From positions 1 to 64,000 of the forward strand of contig JAIYAP010000001.1 of assembly GCA_027488935.1 (NCBI GenBank): a DNA stretch of 64,000 nt, given 5' to 3'. Shown in pieces: positions 20,303 through 29,874 of the stretch. Every line of letters begins with the position of its first letter. The first letter of the stretch is position 1. This DNA comes from Saprospiraceae bacterium. GTDB taxonomy: Bacteria > Bacteroidota > Bacteroidia > Chitinophagales > Saprospiraceae. Under the pieces are notes generated by a model. The model had not been told where the DNA came from and did no database searches. It was given only the letters and a program-made list of their open reading frames with translations. The translations under genes were made by a program, and so were the position numbers.

Positions 20303-21049
20303 TTATGCCAATAATAAATCTATTTTTTCTGCAACAGTGCCGATTTCCCATCGACGCATCCACCACAAACCCAAGCCAATGAAATAACCCGGATGCAACA
20401 ATCGATTTCCAAATACCGCAACGGCTGCATCCAATTCCTCAATTAATTTCCGTTCTGCCTCCACATTAGGCGCAAAGGCAATTGCAGTCGCGGTTTGCCA
20501 GGCAGCCCCGCGCGCCATTTTGATGCTAAAATTAATCATTCCCTCATCACCCGTCCGCAACAGCCAATCCATCCAGCGAAAAGGCAACCATATCTTTGCT
20601 AGCCGATTTTGGGTATCATCTACCAGAATACCAATCGTTGAGTTGACCAACTCAAAATCATGTTTTAAGCCAAAAATGGCATCTTTAGATCGGGTGTGGG
20701 CCGCCGCAATGCCCAAATCAAGGTTGATGTGCGCATTTACCCCCAATATTAAATGTTGTAAAACAGGAACAGATGGGTCTTCTGTTGCCTCAAACGCAAC
20801 TTTCCAGGCTTTCGTAACAGGCTTGCCTTGTTGCCAGGCATCCCAGGCATCCAAATAACGTTGGGCAAAAATTACATCCAAACGCTCCATGCGGGTGCCA
20901 TTTTCAAACATATTGGCATTGATCCCCGCCTCCACCGCCTTGGTCATTTGATAATACAACGCAGCAAAATACCCTTGAGGTGATTGATGCGCTTTGGCCC
21001 ACGCCAATATAATTTCCAGCCGTTGTAATACTTCGGAGATTGATGCCAT
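20303..21049 (-). CDS. DUF5995 family protein
   Basis: A 248-residue mostly helical soluble protein. The ERLDVIFAQRYLDAWDAW and LGVNAHINLDLGIAA segments are the family's conserved core; the histidines and acidic residues there could bind metal. The function is unknown. The start was placed at ATG 21049 (MASISEVL) rather than nine codons earlier, because it fits the N-terminus of relatives and sits about 50 bases after a predicted transcription start. Confidence 0.8.
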   Translation of the reverse strand: MASISEVLQRLEIILAWAKAHQSPQGYFAALYYQMTKAVEAGINANMFENGTRMERLDVIFAQRYLDAWDAWQQGKPVTKAWKVAFEATEDPSVPVLQHLILGVNAHINLDLGIAAAHTRSKDAIFGLKHDFELVNSTIGILVDDTQNRLAKIWLPFRWMDWLLRTGDEGMINFSIKMARGAAWQTATAIAFAPNVEAERKLIEELDAAVAVFGNRLLHPGYFIGLGLWWMRRWEIGTVAEKIDLLLA

Positions 21050-21105
21050 GTAAATTTTCAATAATGGGTAACGCACCTGATAAGGAACGTGCTGTAATTG
21101 CAGGG

Positions 21106-21113
21106 CAAATATA
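21106..21113 (-). promoter_or_regulatory. -7 element (TATATTTG) for the DUF5995-paaD pair
   Basis: On the minus strand the sequence reads TATATTTG, matching TAnnTTTG. No clear -33 TTG was found, so only the -7 half is supported. Confidence 0.4.
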
Positions 21114-21164
21114 CCTTTCTAATTTAAAAATCTACTTCCATCTTTACGACTTCAAAAAAAACTT

Positions 21165-21812
21165 ATGCGCAATACCTTCTTACTTTTCCTGCTTTTTTGG
21201 GGCACTTCTTGTAGCAGCCCCGAACAACAATTGAATCGACTGCAATATGATTTGATTTACAAACATCCAAAACCGGAAACATTTCTGATAAAAACACCAG
21301 CCGATACCCTTCAATTGCCGATTCCGCAGGTACACAACGAAGCAACACAGGCTTTTATCGCCCGCTGCAAACAACGCGCCCAATCAATTCCCGCAGCAAT
21401 GCTTCCGGTAACTTCACAGAAAAAATTGTTTTATCTGCTGTTTGCACTCGACTCCCTGCATCGAAGTTATGGACAAATCATACACCCGCAAGATTATGCC
21501 CTGCATGTTATGACGCAACGTGTTTGGTCGCCGGAAAAAGGGCTACAAAATCCTGCGCTCCTAATGGCCCTGCTCGAAAAAATTCCGGTCTATTATGATT
21601 TGGTGGAAAGCCGCTGGATCAAACCCCAACTTGCCGACTTGCCGAAGGCTATTGCCACTGCTCAATCGGCACTTGATGCACTAAATACGCTAGAAAAAAC
21701 ACCTGAAGGCTTGAATTCAGCGCAAAAAACAGCATTTACAAACCTGCTGTCACCCGCAAAAGCGGCGCTAAAAAACTACATCGGATTGTGCCAAAGCGGC
21801 TATTTATTATAA
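21165..21812 (+). CDS. hypothetical lipoprotein
   Basis: A 215-residue predicted lipoprotein with the lipobox G-T-S-C (Cys16). The mature part is helical and ends in a segment of regularly spaced Ala, Leu and Lys residues (about 150-215), suggesting a helical bundle. The PVYYDLVESRWIKPQL segment is loosely reminiscent of DUF885 proteins, but the catalytic motif of that family is absent, so no function is assigned. It is divergent from the DUF5995 gene. Confidence 0.7.
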   Translation: MRNTFLLFLLFWGTSCSSPEQQLNRLQYDLIYKHPKPETFLIKTPADTLQLPIPQVHNEATQAFIARCKQRAQSIPAAMLPVTSQKKLFYLLFALDSLHRSYGQIIHPQDYALHVMTQRVWSPEKGLQNPALLMALLEKIPVYYDLVESRWIKPQLADLPKAIATAQSALDALNTLEKTPEGLNSAQKTAFTNLLSPAKAALKNYIGLCQSGYLL

Positions 21813-21819
21813 AATAAAA

Positions 21820-22257
21820 TCAAATATATTTCGTCTGCTCTTTGTCCTGTAACACATCTTTTAACTCCTTCAAATAAGCATATTGTGCGGGTAAACTGCG
21901 TTTAAACGCTTCTTTTACTGCAACAAAAGCACCATTTTCCATGGACGGAACGAGGCTTTTGATGCGTTGTTTGGCCTTTTCTTTTGCAACGCGATAATCT
22001 TCATAAATTAAAGCACGCAACGATGGAATTTCATGCCAATCCGCTTCAATGGCAATGGCTTTACGAGATTCTCCGTTTTCTAACGTAACAGGTTCCAACT
22101 CAATGCAATTGGTAAAATTTGCGGGTAGCGACTGCAAAGTTTCAGTGGCTTCCCACTGGGCCTCATCTGCACCTACTGCGCATTTATTTACCATAAAAAC
22201 CTCCAAACCCGTATCCCGCATTCGGTAAATGATCACATCCACTTGTTCGTTTGCCAT
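21820..22257 (-). CDS. conserved hypothetical protein, Nudix-like fold without Nudix box
   Basis: A 145-residue soluble protein. The N-terminus (VDVIIYRMRDTGLEVFMVNK) looks like the first strands of a Nudix fold, but no G-x5-E-x7-REUxEE motif is present. The C-terminal half is helical and charged. It converges with the lipoprotein gene upstream (7 bases between stops). The function is unknown. Confidence 0.6.
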   Translation of the reverse strand: MANEQVDVIIYRMRDTGLEVFMVNKCAVGADEAQWEATETLQSLPANFTNCIELEPVTLENGESRKAIAIEADWHEIPSLRALIYEDYRVAKEKAKQRIKSLVPSMENGAFVAVKEAFKRSLPAQYAYLKELKDVLQDKEQTKYI

Positions 22258-22456
22258 AATAAAATCCTTTAATCAAAGACTGATTGCCCCGTACAACACC
22301 TTACTGAAAGAAAAGTTCTGGCATTTCAGGCACTTGTTGAAGTGTAAATCGCCTGCAAAGAACGGACAAAACTTCCAGAAACCCCAACAAAAGCAACGCT
22401 TATGCACAATTGGCACACTTCGTGTTGATTATAAATGACTTATACCTGCAGGGGCA

Positions 22457-22942
22457 TTATATACGGGTCGTCTTGATTTTGGAAATTTTCGGATCCACGG
22501 TTGGCCCTTTTTTGGGCACTGTAGCCTTTGGCGTCTTTTCGTCCTCCAACCGCAAGCGTTCTTCTGGCAACAATCCATCTTCCGTATTCGGATTCGCACC
22601 GTCATCCGCAGGTAATGGGTGTCTTTGCCCAAACATCGCGCGGTCTAGTTGCCGGGAAAGCGAATCCATTTCTTCATAAAAATCAAATTCAGCGCCAGGG
22701 CGCATTCCCAGGGTTTGGGGATTCAACCGAAAAAAGAAACTACCGTTGCCATCTTGCCGCAAGGTGTCCCATTTGAAATAAATCGTGGTGTCTTGCCCCG
22801 GACCAAATGCCATACCAGCGCGCATTTGATCCATCATTTTCTGAAAAGCACGCTCCATCTCTTCAAACGGGTCTGAAGATTGTGCAGCAGCGGAAAAAAC
22901 AAACATCAAAAGGAAAAAGCAGGAAAAAAACCATTTTTTCAT
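22457..22942 (-). CDS. secreted hypothetical protein
   Basis: A 161-residue protein with a clear signal peptide (MKKWFFSCFFLLMFVFSAAA then QS). An amphipathic helix rich in Met and acidic residues follows (about 25-45), then a low-complexity C-terminal tail rich in Pro, Asp, Glu and Lys. No known domain was recognised. The ATG at 22942 was chosen because the signal peptide starts there; an upstream in-frame extension would bury it. The 199-base gap between this stop and the preceding gene holds no recognisable feature. Confidence 0.65.
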   Translation of the reverse strand: MKKWFFSCFFLLMFVFSAAAQSSDPFEEMERAFQKMMDQMRAGMAFGPGQDTTIYFKWDTLRQDGNGSFFFRLNPQTLGMRPGAEFDFYEEMDSLSRQLDRAMFGQRHPLPADDGANPNTEDGLLPEERLRLEDEKTPKATVPKKGPTVDPKISKIKTTRI

Positions 22943-23060
22943 AGCAAAGCATCTTTTTGGAGCACAAAGATAAGGTGATTCTACCTTTGACTGCAAGCCC
23001 CAAATCATTAGAAATATGGTCCAATCTATGTTTTTACATCAAGCAAGCCGTGAAACAGCC

Positions 23061-23294
23061 TCAAGGCTCGCTGCTTTCCTTACGTTCCCGTTCCCAATCT
23101 GTATTGGCAAAAACCGTAATTAATACGCCTGCAAGCACCATTAAAATTTTAAAAACAAATGCAAACAGTCGGCCAGGCAACTCCAAAAAGCCCAAAAACA
23201 CCCACTGGGTTCCAACCATTTGCAGCACCAATCCGGTAAAGCCAAATACCACGAGCAAAAAACCCAGTAAAAGCCAGTATCCCTTATTTTTCAT
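23061..23294 (-). CDS. small two-helix membrane protein
   Basis: A 77-residue protein with two hydrophobic segments (about 6-25 and 40-62) separated by a short loop with G-F-L-E-L-P, and a charged C-terminal tail. It is a conserved-hypothetical type of small inner-membrane protein with no assigned function. It is divergent from the HMG-CoA lyase gene. Confidence 0.6.
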   Translation of the reverse strand: MKNKGYWLLLGFLLVVFGFTGLVLQMVGTQWVFLGFLELPGRLFAFVFKILMVLAGVLITVFANTDWERERKESSEP

Positions 23295-23303
23295 ATCCTT
23301 GAG

Positions 23304-23336
23304 TTGATTAATTTAACTTGTACTCCACTAACTTTG
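23304..23336 (+). promoter_or_regulatory. Bacteroidota-type promoter for HMG-CoA lyase
   Basis: TTG at 23304-23306 and TAACTTTG at 23329-23336 are correctly spaced. Transcription would begin near 23343. That rules out a translation start at the in-frame TTG 23304 and supports the TTG at 23379. Confidence 0.65.
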
Positions 23337-23378
23337 TCGGACAAAATTTGTTTACACCCGAACAAAATAAAATCGAAT

Positions 23379-24260
23379 TTGACACCCACCACTGTTCAAA
23401 GTCAGCCAAACGCAATTCAGTTAATTGAATGTCCCCGCGATGCGATGCAGGGCTTGCACGATTTTATCGAAACCGACATAAAAGTTGCCTACATCAATCA
23501 ATTGTTGCGTGTTGGCTTCGATACCATCGATTTTGGATCGTTTGTTAGTCCTAAAGCCATTCCGCAAATGCGCGATACCGCCGAAGTGCTCGCAAAATTA
23601 GACCTTTCTCAAACCAACACCAAATTATTGGCCATTGTTGCCAATCAACGCGGGGCAGAAGATGCCTGTCAATACCCGGAAATCGATTTTCTGGGGTACC
23701 CATTTAGCATCAGCGAAACATTTCAATTGCGCAATACCAACGCGACCATTGCCGAGAGCCTCGAACGCACCAAAGCCATTCAGGAATTGTGCGTTGCCCA
23801 CAACAAACAATTGGTCTTGTACATTTCCATGGGGTTTGGAAATCCGTACGGCGACCCCTGGAATGGCGAAATTGTGCATAAATGGGTGGATATGCTGGCA
23901 ACTTACGGCATTCGCATCTTTTCTTTGTCGGATACCATTGGGTGCTCCAACCCGGAAAATATTTCTTATTTATTCAGCAACCTTATTCCCAAGTATCCAA
24001 AGCTCGAATTTGGTGCCCACTTGCACACACAACCCCACAATTGGCGCGAAAAAATAGAGGCTGCCTGGGAAAACGGCTGCCGCAGGTTCGATGGAGCCAT
24101 GCGGGGCTATGGTGGCTGCCCGATGGCCAAAGACGACCTTACAGGCAACATGGCGACCGAAAACCTGGTGTTCTTCTTTGATGAAAACCATGAAAACCTG
24201 CCCATCGACCGGGCTGCCTTCGGGAAAAGCATGGCGATGGCCTTGGAAGTATTTCCTTAA
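23379..24260 (+). CDS. hydroxymethylglutaryl-CoA lyase
   Basis: Cleaves HMG-CoA to acetyl-CoA and acetoacetate in leucine degradation or ketone-body metabolism. The protein is a TIM barrel of about 293 residues. The family motifs IECPRDAMQG (active-site entry), FGSFVSPKAIPQM, GAHLHTQ and the glycine-rich GYGGCPMA with its catalytic Cys are present. No ATG precedes the first conserved strand, so a TTG start at 23379 is proposed, about 36 bases after the predicted transcription start. It is monocistronic in this window. Confidence 0.9.
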   Translation: MTPTTVQSQPNAIQLIECPRDAMQGLHDFIETDIKVAYINQLLRVGFDTIDFGSFVSPKAIPQMRDTAEVLAKLDLSQTNTKLLAIVANQRGAEDACQYPEIDFLGYPFSISETFQLRNTNATIAESLERTKAIQELCVAHNKQLVLYISMGFGNPYGDPWNGEIVHKWVDMLATYGIRIFSLSDTIGCSNPENISYLFSNLIPKYPKLEFGAHLHTQPHNWREKIEAAWENGCRRFDGAMRGYGGCPMAKDDLTGNMATENLVFFFDENHENLPIDRAAFGKSMAMALEVFP

Positions 24261-24528
24261 CCGACTTCTATTCATATCATGCAAATTGCTTGTTAAACCG
24301 TGGTTAAAATTTTAAAACAATTTGAGTTTTAGTTACAAACAAACAATTGATAATCAAATCATTAGAATTCATTTAGTAAAAATTTTTAAGACTTTCAGAC
24401 AACTACAACCTTGTACTCTGCATCAAAGCACCACACGGAGCAGGGAAAACCCATACTTTTGGCCCGAAAGCGCAATTTTAAAAGTACACGCTTCGTCCTT
24501 ACTCTTTACATCAACATCGACTAAAGCC

Positions 24529-25041
24529 ATGTTAAAAAAATTCTTTTCCACCGCACTGCTGCTTGTTACCCTTAGTGGATTTGCGACCGCACAACGTATT
24601 GCTTATGTAGACGTTACCGCTGTTTTGGAAGCGTTGCCGGAATACCAGAAAGCACAAGAACAATTGGATAAAATTGCCACCCAATGGCGTCAGGAAATTG
24701 CTGGCGAACAGGATAAAATCAAAGGCATGTACAGTAAGTATCAAGCCGAGCAAGTGTTGCTCAGCGAAGAAATGAAAAAGACCCGCGAAGAAGAAATTTT
24801 AGCCAAGGAAAAAGAAGTGCGTGAAATGCAACGTCAGAAATTTGGACCAGAAGGCGCTTTGTTTAAAAAACGCGAAGAACTGGTAAAACCAATTCAGGAT
24901 AAGGTGTACGCTACCATCACTTCCTTTGCAGAATCCAAGGGTTTTGAGTTTATTTTTGACAAAGGCAGTGCTTCCGGAATGCTGTTTGCTGATAAAAAAT
25001 ACGACAAAACAGAAGATATTAAGTCGCTTTTGACAAAATAA
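24529..25041 (+). CDS. Skp/OmpH-family periplasmic chaperone (first copy)
   Basis: A 170-residue periplasmic protein that holds unfolded outer-membrane proteins between the Sec channel and the BAM complex. The signal peptide ends in ATAQ. A short beta segment (RIAYVDVTAVLEALPEY) then leads into long coiled-coil helices rich in Glu, Lys and Gln (about 45-125), and the sequence returns to beta strands. That is the tentacle layout of Skp. It starts at ATG 24529. A second paralogue of identical length follows. The 268-base gap upstream contains only AT-rich DNA with an isolated TACTTTTG at 24454-24461. Confidence 0.9.
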   Translation: MLKKFFSTALLLVTLSGFATAQRIAYVDVTAVLEALPEYQKAQEQLDKIATQWRQEIAGEQDKIKGMYSKYQAEQVLLSEEMKKTREEEILAKEKEVREMQRQKFGPEGALFKKREELVKPIQDKVYATITSFAESKGFEFIFDKGSASGMLFADKKYDKTEDIKSLLTK

Positions 25042-25118
25042 TCCCTTCTTAATCAGGCGGTAAGTTGTTTGTTTCCATCGCATTCGTTTTCGATAGCGCA
25101 AAAATCAGGAACTCGTTC

Positions 25119-25126
25119 TATTTTTG
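25119..25126 (+). promoter_or_regulatory. -7 element (TATTTTTG) for the second Skp gene
   Basis: Matches TAnnTTTG 55 bases before the ATG at 25181. The -33 region has TTTTCG rather than TTTG, so the call is tentative. Confidence 0.45.
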
Positions 25127-25180
25127 CGGCGGCAACCAGGCAACTTACTGCCTTTTGATTTTACAACATTACGCACACAC

Positions 25181-25693
25181 ATGAAAAATACAATTGTCCT
25201 AACCCTCAGTCTGCTGCTTTTTGCCTCAACTGCTGGTTTTTCTCAAAAATTTGGCTACTGCAACTCCGAATTATTGCTCACACAGATTCCGGAAGTAAAA
25301 GCAGCCGACAGTGAATTGCAAGCATTTCAAAATCAATTGACCAAACGCGGTCAGGAACGGGTAAAAGCCCTTCAGGAAGCGGCTGCAGATTTGGCACGCA
25401 AAAAGGAACAGGGTACCATTTCGCCTAAAGACTACGAAGCGCAAGCGGCAAAATTGAAGGAGGAAGAAACTTCGATTGGCGCTTATGAGAAGGAAGTATA
25501 TGAAAAACTCGGCAAAAAGCGCGAGGAATTGTTCAAACCCCTGCTCGATAAGGTGAACACTGCCATGAATGATGTTGCCAAAGAAAACGGCTATATGTTT
25601 GTGTTCGATTCCAGCACCTCTTTTTTGCTGTATGCCAGCGAAACCCTGGATGTAACTAAATTAGTAAAGGCAAAATTAGGCATCACCAACTAA
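25181..25693 (+). CDS. Skp/OmpH-family periplasmic chaperone (second copy)
   Basis: A 170-residue paralogue of the preceding chaperone. The signal peptide ends in AGFSQ, KFGYCNSELLLTQIPE corresponds to the first strand, a long charged coiled coil follows, then MFVFDSS near the end. A tandem pair of OmpH-like genes is common in Bacteroidota downstream of bamA. bamA is not in this window. murI follows after 6 bases. Confidence 0.9.
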   Translation: MKNTIVLTLSLLLFASTAGFSQKFGYCNSELLLTQIPEVKAADSELQAFQNQLTKRGQERVKALQEAAADLARKKEQGTISPKDYEAQAAKLKEEETSIGAYEKEVYEKLGKKREELFKPLLDKVNTAMNDVAKENGYMFVFDSSTSFLLYASETLDVTKLVKAKLGITN

Positions 25694-25699
25694 GCCTTT

Positions 25700-26449
25700 A
25701 TGGCGGCCATCGGTTTTTTTGATTCAGGTATTGGCGGTTTAACAGTACTGCAAGAAGCGTTACAACGACTTCCCAATGCGCAATACCTGTACTATGCCGA
25801 TAGCGACCATGCTCCATATGGCACCAAATCGAAAGAGGAGGTGCTTTTGCATTTTATACATGCCATGGATTTTATCGTGGACCATGATGTAGCGGCCATT
25901 GTAGTAGCCTGTAACACAGCAACAAGTGTTGGGATTGAGGCCGCAAGAGCGCGCTATAGCATTCCGATCATCGGGATGGAACCGGCGGTAAAACCAGCAC
26001 TTGCTGCTGCGGGCAACAAACGGGTGCTGGTTTTTGCCACCAAACTTACCTTGCAACTGGAAAAATTTCGAAACCTCGTTGAACGCGTCGATGCCGACAA
26101 CCGGGTAGATTATTTGCCTTTGCAAGAATTGGTTCAGTTTGCCGAACGTTTTGAATTTTCAGACGAACTGATTTTACCTTATTTACACGCGCAACTCGCC
26201 GAAATAGACCTGACCCAATATGGCGCCGTGGTATTGGGATGCACCCATTTCCCTTTCTTCCGAAAACAATTTGAAGCGGTATTGCCACCTGATGTGCAAA
26301 TTGTGGATGGAAACGTCGGCACCATTAATAACTTGATGACGCGCCTGGGCAAGGATACCGTTGGCGGTCCAGGTGGTGTTCGGTATTTTATCTCGGGGAA
26401 GGAGGTTGATTTTGAACCTATTCGATCTGTTTTAAAACTTAGGACATAA
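25700..26449 (+). CDS. murI: glutamate racemase
   Basis: Makes D-glutamate for MurD. The 249-residue cytoplasmic enzyme has GFFDSGIGGLTV with the N-terminal Asp (D8), the first catalytic Cys in VACNTATS, and the second in GCTHFPFF. The three motifs are intact. It is cotranscribed with the second Skp gene. Its 3' end overlaps the 3' end of the convergent porP-like gene by 18 bases. Confidence 0.96.
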   Translation: MAAIGFFDSGIGGLTVLQEALQRLPNAQYLYYADSDHAPYGTKSKEEVLLHFIHAMDFIVDHDVAAIVVACNTATSVGIEAARARYSIPIIGMEPAVKPALAAAGNKRVLVFATKLTLQLEKFRNLVERVDADNRVDYLPLQELVQFAERFEFSDELILPYLHAQLAEIDLTQYGAVVLGCTHFPFFRKQFEAVLPPDVQIVDGNVGTINNLMTRLGKDTVGGPGGVRYFISGKEVDFEPIRSVLKLRT

Positions 26450-27469
26450 AATCTCCTCGTTTTCATAATTGCCCAAATACACCACCGAAATCTCAAAAGA
26501 TGCCTGGCGTTGGTTGGCCTGCAAGGCGTTCAAATTCAAATCGTAACTCATCCCGAGCAGCACATTTTCGAACTCCAGGCCCATCAAGGCAACAACCGCA
26601 TCCAGGCCCATGCCGTCGGTATTGCGCACGGGACGCAACCAGGTTCCAAAGTGCAAGGCTGTCGAACCGTATTTTCCCATCGCAAAACGAATATTCGTAC
26701 CTGCGTTCATTTCAAGGTGTGGACCCTGAATCGCAAACAGGAAGCGTGGCAACAAAGACACCCGATTATTGTGCGTCAACGGAATATTTGAAGAAAACTG
26801 TCCGGATATTTTACGGTATAATTTATCTCCTTTTTGCGTATTTTCGGCAAATGAAATATTGGGCTCTAGGAAATGGTGCAAGGCCAATCCAGCAAAAACA
26901 GCCCCGTATCGGCCAATTTTGGCGGTATAGTTGATACCTGCGTTGTAATCGGTATAAGAAATGTTATTCCCTGGCAGGTCTTCCCCCGTACCAAAAGTAT
27001 AACCCGTACTTCCATCAAACTGATCGTGAAATTGCAAAGAACCATAATTGACACTCCGCTGGGTCAAACCTGCTTGTAAGCCCAAGGAAAGAAATTGCCG
27101 ATCATTGACATCCAACGACTTATGATAAGCAACCGAAATGCCTATTTGTGTGGTGTTAAAATCGATTACCGGTACTTTATCGTTGTAAAAATTCAAACCA
27201 AGCCCGATTGCGTCTTTCCGTACATGCCTGCCGGGTGCATTAAACCGCAAATCAGCCGCCACCCCAAAAGTTTTTATCGGGTTGTCCAACACATTACGCC
27301 ATTGATCACGGTAAATAAGCCCCACACGGTATTTGCCCTCCATAGCCCCGGTCAAAGCTGGATTTAAACTCAATGGAGCGGCATAAAACTGCGTAAAATG
27401 CTTGTCTTGCGCAAAAACTTGGTGCAACAGACAGCTTACAAAGACGAAAAGGAGGATAATTTTCTTCAT
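26432..27469 (-). CDS. PorP/SprF-family type IX secretion-associated outer-membrane protein
   Basis: A 345-residue outer-membrane protein. The signal peptide ends in VFAQ. The mature start DKHFTQFYAAPLSLNPALTG is the family hallmark, and the rest alternates beta strands with short turns, as in a barrel of 14 or so strands. PorP/SprF proteins anchor T9SS cargo that carry type B C-terminal domains, so the protein exported from 15277-16914 is a possible client. The ATG at 27469 is used because the signal peptide begins there. Confidence 0.9.
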   Translation of the reverse strand: MKKIILLFVFVSCLLHQVFAQDKHFTQFYAAPLSLNPALTGAMEGKYRVGLIYRDQWRNVLDNPIKTFGVAADLRFNAPGRHVRKDAIGLGLNFYNDKVPVIDFNTTQIGISVAYHKSLDVNDRQFLSLGLQAGLTQRSVNYGSLQFHDQFDGSTGYTFGTGEDLPGNNISYTDYNAGINYTAKIGRYGAVFAGLALHHFLEPNISFAENTQKGDKLYRKISGQFSSNIPLTHNNRVSLLPRFLFAIQGPHLEMNAGTNIRFAMGKYGSTALHFGTWLRPVRNTDGMGLDAVVALMGLEFENVLLGMSYDLNLNALQANQRQASFEISVVYLGNYENEEILCPKF

Positions 27470-27489
27470 ACGTTCAGGCAAAATTTTGG

Positions 27490-27497
27490 CAAAGGTA
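27490..27497 (-). promoter_or_regulatory. -7 element (TACCTTTG) for the porP-like gene
   Basis: On the minus strand, TACCTTTG lies about 21 bases before the ATG at 27469. No clean -33 TTG is present. The leader would be short. The rest of the 249-base gap up to 27731 is AT-rich and contains a direct repeat of TCAATTTTCAAT near 27646-27672. Confidence 0.45.
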
Positions 27498-27730
27498 CAT
27501 ATAAACGTTTTACTAGAAGGAATCTACAAGCAAGAAGCGCTTATTTCCTGCCACAAACGTACCAAATGAGAATTAATTGGCGCAGTCGGATAGAATTAAC
27601 GATTACACCATTCATTTTTTATGCACCAAACAGCCAAACCACGTCAATTTTCAATCATCAATTTTCAATTAAATTCTACCTTTCGCCTGAAAACACACCT
27701 GTCACCCATTGATTTGTAAAACACCTGGAA

Positions 27731-29764
27731 ATGGCTCAACATCAACGTTCTGAATTCAAACCATACATTGCTGCCGACGATCGAAGCGTCAAGGAGTTTA
27801 CCTTGCGGGCAGTTTTACTCGGCTCCTTATTTGGCATCCTGTTTGGTGCCGCAACCGTATACCTCGCCCTGAAGGCGGGTTTGACCGTATCCGCGTCCAT
27901 TCCGATTGCCGTTTTGGCCATTTCCCTGGGCCGCCGATTTTTAGGCACCACCATTCTTGAAAACAACATCATTCAAACCACCGGCTCTGCGGGCGAATCG
28001 GTAGCTGCCGGGGTGGTATTTACCTTACCTGCTTTTTTATTTTTAAGTGATGGCATCGGAAAAGGGTACTTTAATTACTGGACCATTTTAATGTTGGCCA
28101 TTTTTGGGGGCATCCTGGGGGTATTGATGATGATTCCGTTGCGCCGTTCCTTAATTGTTAAAGAACACGATAATTTGCCTTACCCGGAAGGTACGGCCTG
28201 CGCACAAGTGCTGATTGCGGGCGAGAAGGGAGGCGATTTTGCTAAAACAGCCTATCAGGGGCTTGGCTTTGCCTTTGTTTTTGCCATTTTACAAAAAGTA
28301 CTGCACGTGATTGCGGAAGTACCCAAGTTTGCCACCGCAGCAGCCAATAAATATTTGCCAGCGGCGGTAGTCAGTGGTGAAATCACGCCAGAATACCTCG
28401 GCGTGGGCTATATTATTGGTCCGCGCATCGCGGGCGTACTCGTTGCAGGCGGCGTGTTGGCCTGGCTTGGACTGATTCCATTGTTAGCCACCTTGGTTCC
28501 TGCGGATACGATTGCGGCTCAATTGGCAAAATTAGGGTTGATGGATCCAACTGTTGCGAACGCGCGTTTTGGATGGGACCCGATGGCCCATTCCTTTGCC
28601 AACTTGTCGGATGCTGTGTATCGGGCTTATGTGCGTCAAATTGGGGCTGGTGCCGTAGCTGGGGCCGGCTTTATCACCTTGTTTAAAACCATGCCTACGA
28701 TTATTTCCTCTTTTCGGGAGAGCTTGGCCGACATGCGCAACCGCGATAAAAACGCTGCGGTGGTGCGCACCGAGGATGATCTTTCGATGAAAGTGGTCGG
28801 AATAGGCATTTTGGCATTAATTTTATTGATGGCGATCTTACCCAACGTACCCGGTGATAATTTTTTCAGTAAATTATTGATTGGCGTGTTGGTGATCGTG
28901 TTTGGATTTTTCTTTGTGACGGTATCCAGCCGTATTGTTGGAATCATCGGAAGCAGCAACAACCCGATTTCGGGTATGACCATTGCGACCATTATGGGTA
29001 CCGCATTGGTATTTATTGGGGTAGGCTGGACCGGGAAAGTGTACGAACCCATGGCTTTGGTAGTAGGCAGTATGATTTGTATTGCAGCGGCCAACGCGGG
29101 CGCTACTTCTCAGGATTTAAAAACTGGCTATATAGTAGGTGCAACACCGCGTTATCAGCAGTTGGCCTTATTTATAGGTGTCATTGTTTCTACTTTAGTC
29201 ATCGGGTTTACGGTACAGTTTTTGGATAATCCGACTGCGGAAATGCGCGCAGCGGGGATCGAACATGCCATTGGTGAAAAATTCAATGCGCCCCAGGCGA
29301 CCTTAATGGCTACGTTGATCAAGGGTTTGCTTTCGTTTAACCTCGATTGGCAGTTTGTTTTGGTGGGGCTGTTTATTTCCATCACAATGGAACTTTGTGC
29401 GGTCAAATCCTTGTCTTTTGCGGTAGGCCTGTATTTGCCCCTTTCAACTACCCTTCCGATTTATGCGGGTGGTGCATTGCGCGGTTTAACCGATTGGATG
29501 GCCAAACGCAAAGGGGAAGAATTGGAGGACGCCGATTTGGGCAAGGGCAGTTTGTTTGCAACCGGATTGGTGGCAGGCGGCGCGCTGGCTGGCGTGGTTG
29601 TTGCGATGTTACAAGCAGCCGATGCCACGGCCAAACCATTAGAAACCTTAAGTTTGGAACATGGGCTGACCGGCAGTCTGGGCGTGGGCGGATACGATGG
29701 CTTAGGCTTGGCGTTCTTTACCATCCTTGCGGTATTTTTAGTACGTGCAGCACGAAAGAAATAA
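27731..29764 (+). CDS. OPT-family oligopeptide transporter
   Basis: A 677-residue inner-membrane protein with about 15 hydrophobic helices. Motifs of the bacterial OPT group are present: the N-terminal FTLRAVLLGSLFGILFGAA, the NNIIQTTGSAGESVAAGV segment and DLKTGYIVGATP. Members move oligopeptides or metal-chelate substrates by proton symport. The substrate cannot be read from sequence. It appears monocistronic. Confidence 0.92.
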   Translation: MAQHQRSEFKPYIAADDRSVKEFTLRAVLLGSLFGILFGAATVYLALKAGLTVSASIPIAVLAISLGRRFLGTTILENNIIQTTGSAGESVAAGVVFTLPAFLFLSDGIGKGYFNYWTILMLAIFGGILGVLMMIPLRRSLIVKEHDNLPYPEGTACAQVLIAGEKGGDFAKTAYQGLGFAFVFAILQKVLHVIAEVPKFATAAANKYLPAAVVSGEITPEYLGVGYIIGPRIAGVLVAGGVLAWLGLIPLLATLVPADTIAAQLAKLGLMDPTVANARFGWDPMAHSFANLSDAVYRAYVRQIGAGAVAGAGFITLFKTMPTIISSFRESLADMRNRDKNAAVVRTEDDLSMKVVGIGILALILLMAILPNVPGDNFFSKLLIGVLVIVFGFFFVTVSSRIVGIIGSSNNPISGMTIATIMGTALVFIGVGWTGKVYEPMALVVGSMICIAAANAGATSQDLKTGYIVGATPRYQQLALFIGVIVSTLVIGFTVQFLDNPTAEMRAAGIEHAIGEKFNAPQATLMATLIKGLLSFNLDWQFVLVGLFISITMELCAVKSLSFAVGLYLPLSTTLPIYAGGALRGLTDWMAKRKGEELEDADLGKGSLFATGLVAGGALAGVVVAMLQAADATAKPLETLSLEHGLTGSLGVGGYDGLGLAFFTILAVFLVRAARKK

Positions 29765-29874
29765 GGTTTTTTGGGCGATCAAGTTTTGATTATGTCTAAA
29801 TAAGGTCAAATATCAATTCCTTTCCAACAGAATATTTGGTGGATGCGTTCTGCCAAGTAGTTTTACAGCGAAAA

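Noticed and set aside
23304-23378. Upstream in-frame TTG start for HMG-CoA lyase
   Set aside because: The TTG at 23304 is the -33 element of a consensus promoter, so it lies before the predicted transcript.
24454-24461. TACTTTTG as promoter of the first Skp gene
   Set aside because: It matches the -7 consensus but no TTG lies at the required distance, so it was not listed as a feature.
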